Shown here: positions 60,977-64,000 of the stretch, one piece after another
How the letters are laid out: every line of letters begins with the position of its first letter
Numbering within the stretch: position 1 is the first letter of the stretch
From: Tubiluchus corallicola
Lineage: Eukaryota > Priapulida > Priapulimorpha > Priapulimorphida > Tubiluchidae
Direction: 5' to 3'
DNA: 64,000 nt
Assembly: GCA_030141605.1 (NCBI GenBank)
Contig: JAQGDQ010000061.1
Span: forward strand, 686,757 to 750,756
Position numbers and translations under genes: made by a program
Notes under the pieces: model-generated
Told to the model about the DNA's origin: nothing
The model's database searches: none
What the model saw: only the letters and a program-made list of their open reading frames with translations

Positions 60977-61982
60977 CATTCTCACATAGCACTGTGAACT
61001 ATTTTGACTTTACAAACTCGCATATACGTTCAATGAGTTGTGCAATTACAGGGATGGTGAATGTGATACATCATTCTAGTAACAGTAATAACATGTACTA
61101 TTTGGGCACAACGGACAAACTACGGAAAATCAGACCACAGATAAAAACGAAATTGCTGCCCACCTTTGCACAAACTGCACAGGTATGTGTGATGTGCGAA
61201 CACCCAAGTAATATCCTATATAAGATATTAAGGGCATACTATAGACATTATGTATATTTCAGGTAGCATCTGCACAGGAACTGAATAAATACAGTGCAGT
61301 TCTACATCTCCTCCTCCAACCACAACCTTACTGATTCCACCATCATGGTTACAAAACTCTTCAGAGAATCTATGAAATATTACTTTAGATTAATAAATAA
61401 TAGCTCCCTCTATGGCAGTACAAACATCGACACGTTATTCCTTTTAACAGCCAGTGTCTCCAGACCTACGAAGGACACGCGAGTCTGCATGACAAACGCT
61501 CTCAAACCTCTTTCTCACAGAAATGCAGACTGGTAGCGTGAATCACAACTCCCCGACTAACCGTTTTTGATGTAGAGTAAGCTAGTATTTACATGCACTA
61601 AAAAGATGAAACCGGAAACGGTACAAATTCGGGCAGGTTTTTCATGTAGTGACTTTGGGGATCGACTTTGCACAAATCAGTCGAATGCTCTTCCTTTATC
61701 GAGGCATGTACAATATATAAATGGTTTGCTCAGACTATGGTCTAAACGTTTGGCTTCGATTATGCGCTTACTTCTTAAACCTGTAATGTTCATACGTGAT
61801 AGAGTTTGAAGCTTGCAAACCTATAGAGTTTAATAGTGCCTAATAAGTCATTTGATCCCATCTTAGTGCATATACTTATCTCATATAATTAACACGCATT
61901 AATTTTATGTACGTGAAGCTTTTCTGCCTGTGATAAATTTTATACGACACCGCTGTGATGCTTGAATTACCGAATAATGTGC
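60977..61982 (+). repeat. Left arm of a 1,006-bp perfect inverted repeat
   Basis: Every position x in this arm pairs with position 124,960 minus x in the right arm. I compared the two arms line by line and saw no mismatch. Pairing stops abruptly outside 60977 and 61982. Open frames of 90, 80 and 67 codons here recur identically in the right arm and match no family I recognise. Confidence 0.95.
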
Positions 61983-62977
61983 AAATAGATTCGTTGACTG
62001 GCTACCTCATTTTGCATATCAAGAATTCCTGTCTTGCTGGTGTGCTTTGCTACTATATATTTGTATAAGTTGTGTTGACAGAACTTGATATAAAAGTGCA
62101 TTAAAGGACTGGAAAGTTGTAGAAACATACGACCTTACATGCGAATTAAAGCAAATTAGTCGGCATTAGGACTTAATGTCATGGTTAACAGTTTCCAGTA
62201 TAAACGAAGCTGTTTTAGTTATTTGAAGGGTCAGCCTACTTAAAACTTAGTTTTGATCCTTGCCTAAAGTTCCATATTTCAGCATTTTATTATGGACTGA
62301 ACCTTTGCACTATGTAGACCATTACACAAAGTCTTCAATTTTCTGAAAATTCACGTTTATCCACGTTGCACTTAATTATTTGACGTAACTAATGTGTGTA
62401 AAACGAATCGATTAGACTGCATACATGTACTATTGTCTTAAAACACATGTAAATAGTATAGCCATCTAACCATCTATAAAAAGATGTATTTTGCTGATAC
62501 TAATTAAAGTCTTTCAATGTTTGTAGAACTTGTATACACTGAGCATCTTTTTCGACAAGGTACCTTTTATGACGTTTTATGGCCCATCTATTATCCAAAG
62601 GTCCTTATTTAAAGTACACAGAGCATTGTACTTGCCGGGTTTTCACAATATAAGTCGCTGGCTGTATTTTACTTCATTGTTTAGATTTGTACGATTAGTG
62701 GTGGAGCATTTAATTTTGATTATTTAGAGAGTGCCATTAGTAAGTTAAAATCAACAGTCAACGTAAGGACCTACATGAAAATGATTCTTCTTTGACACTG
62801 TATTATCACAACTGTAGTATTTGTCATTTCCAGTTCAGTTAATCACACAGTTTTCTACTGGCTGCATTACTGTGTTGAAGTGGCTATTATTAATATATCT
62901 CTTGCAGAAAATTTATCATCAATATCAAGTAAAAACGTGGAGCAATTACATTAAAACGCGGGCAGCTAATCCCAATC
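61983..62977. other. Unique spacer of the inverted repeat
   Basis: 995 bp between the two arms, not self-complementary as a whole. The longest frame is 65 codons (62530-62727). No transposase, RNA gene or recognised repeat is seen. Confidence 0.85.
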
Positions 62978-63983
62978 GCACATTATTCGGTAATTCAAGC
63001 ATCACAGCGGTGTCGTATAAAATTTATCACAGGCAGAAAAGCTTCACGTACATAAAATTAATGCGTGTTAATTATATGAGATAAGTATATGCACTAAGAT
63101 GGGATCAAATGACTTATTAGGCACTATTAAACTCTATAGGTTTGCAAGCTTCAAACTCTATCACGTATGAACATTACAGGTTTAAGAAGTAAGCGCATAA
63201 TCGAAGCCAAACGTTTAGACCATAGTCTGAGCAAACCATTTATATATTGTACATGCCTCGATAAAGGAAGAGCATTCGACTGATTTGTGCAAAGTCGATC
63301 CCCAAAGTCACTACATGAAAAACCTGCCCGAATTTGTACCGTTTCCGGTTTCATCTTTTTAGTGCATGTAAATACTAGCTTACTCTACATCAAAAACGGT
63401 TAGTCGGGGAGTTGTGATTCACGCTACCAGTCTGCATTTCTGTGAGAAAGAGGTTTGAGAGCGTTTGTCATGCAGACTCGCGTGTCCTTCGTAGGTCTGG
63501 AGACACTGGCTGTTAAAAGGAATAACGTGTCGATGTTTGTACTGCCATAGAGGGAGCTATTATTTATTAATCTAAAGTAATATTTCATAGATTCTCTGAA
63601 GAGTTTTGTAACCATGATGGTGGAATCAGTAAGGTTGTGGTTGGAGGAGGAGATGTAGAACTGCACTGTATTTATTCAGTTCCTGTGCAGATGCTACCTG
63701 AAATATACATAATGTCTATAGTATGCCCTTAATATCTTATATAGGATATTACTTGGGTGTTCGCACATCACACATACCTGTGCAGTTTGTGCAAAGGTGG
63801 GCAGCAATTTCGTTTTTATCTGTGGTCTGATTTTCCGTAGTTTGTCCGTTGTGCCCAAATAGTACATGTTATTACTGTTACTAGAATGATGTATCACATT
63901 CACCATCCCTGTAATTGCACAACTCATTGAACGTATATGCGAGTTTGTAAAGTCAAAATAGTTCACAGTGCTATGTGAGAATG
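62978..63983 (-). repeat. Right arm of the 1,006-bp perfect inverted repeat
   Basis: Exact reverse complement of 60977-61982 as read by eye. The arm ends 17 bp before the window edge, against a CA microsatellite. Confidence 0.95.
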
Positions 63984-63987
63984 TGCG

Positions 63988-64000
63988 ACACACACACACA
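63988..64000. repeat. (CA)n microsatellite at the right edge
   Basis: CA repeats run to the end of the window immediately beyond the right arm. Full length unknown. Confidence 0.8.

Overview
The window is a piece of an AT-rich, intron-rich animal (metazoan) nuclear genome. It contains one confidently recognisable protein-coding gene: the 5' part of a plexin, the semaphorin receptor of cell guidance, on the minus strand. Everything points to a eukaryote: 15 consecutive coding exons joined by GT-AG introns of 116 bp to 10.8 kb, tRNA-derived SINEs, LINE 3' ends, and abundant microsatellites and minisatellites. I see no bacterial-type operons, phage or CRISPR. The species cannot be named from the sequence. 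The plexin looks like an invertebrate A-type or unassigned plexin, but that is inference.

Layout. 1-29.5 kb is the plexin gene read right to left. The first coding exon (28,311-29,510) carries a signal peptide and most of the sema propeller. Two large introns (6.7 and 10.8 kb) follow. Then come clustered exons for the end of sema, PSI1, the inter-PSI modules, PSI2, PSI3, IPT1 and the start of IPT2 at 501-646. All splice phases agree across the 15 exons (3,092 nt, 1,030 codons plus 2 nt). The rest of the IPT repeats, the membrane segment and the cytoplasmic RasGAP-like domain must lie left of the window. The introns carry several local tandem duplications; one of 125 bp includes the 3' end and splice donor of exon 8.

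29.5-60.9 kb is upstream of the plexin coding start and has no exon I can defend. It holds a probable 5' UTR splice acceptor, a CpG-rich patch with a perfect CRE at about 33.9 kb (candidate promoter), a 111-bp higher-order minisatellite at 35.8-36.2 kb, SINE-like insertions, two decayed LINE 3' ends (about 48 and 56 kb), and a three-copy repeat family at 50.1, 52.8 and 53.1 kb.

60.98-63.98 kb is the most striking structure: two 1,006-bp arms that are base-for-base reverse complements, as far as I could compare by eye, around a 995-bp unique spacer. It is either a very recent inverted duplication or an assembly artefact. I did not find a convincing new multi-gene system in the window.
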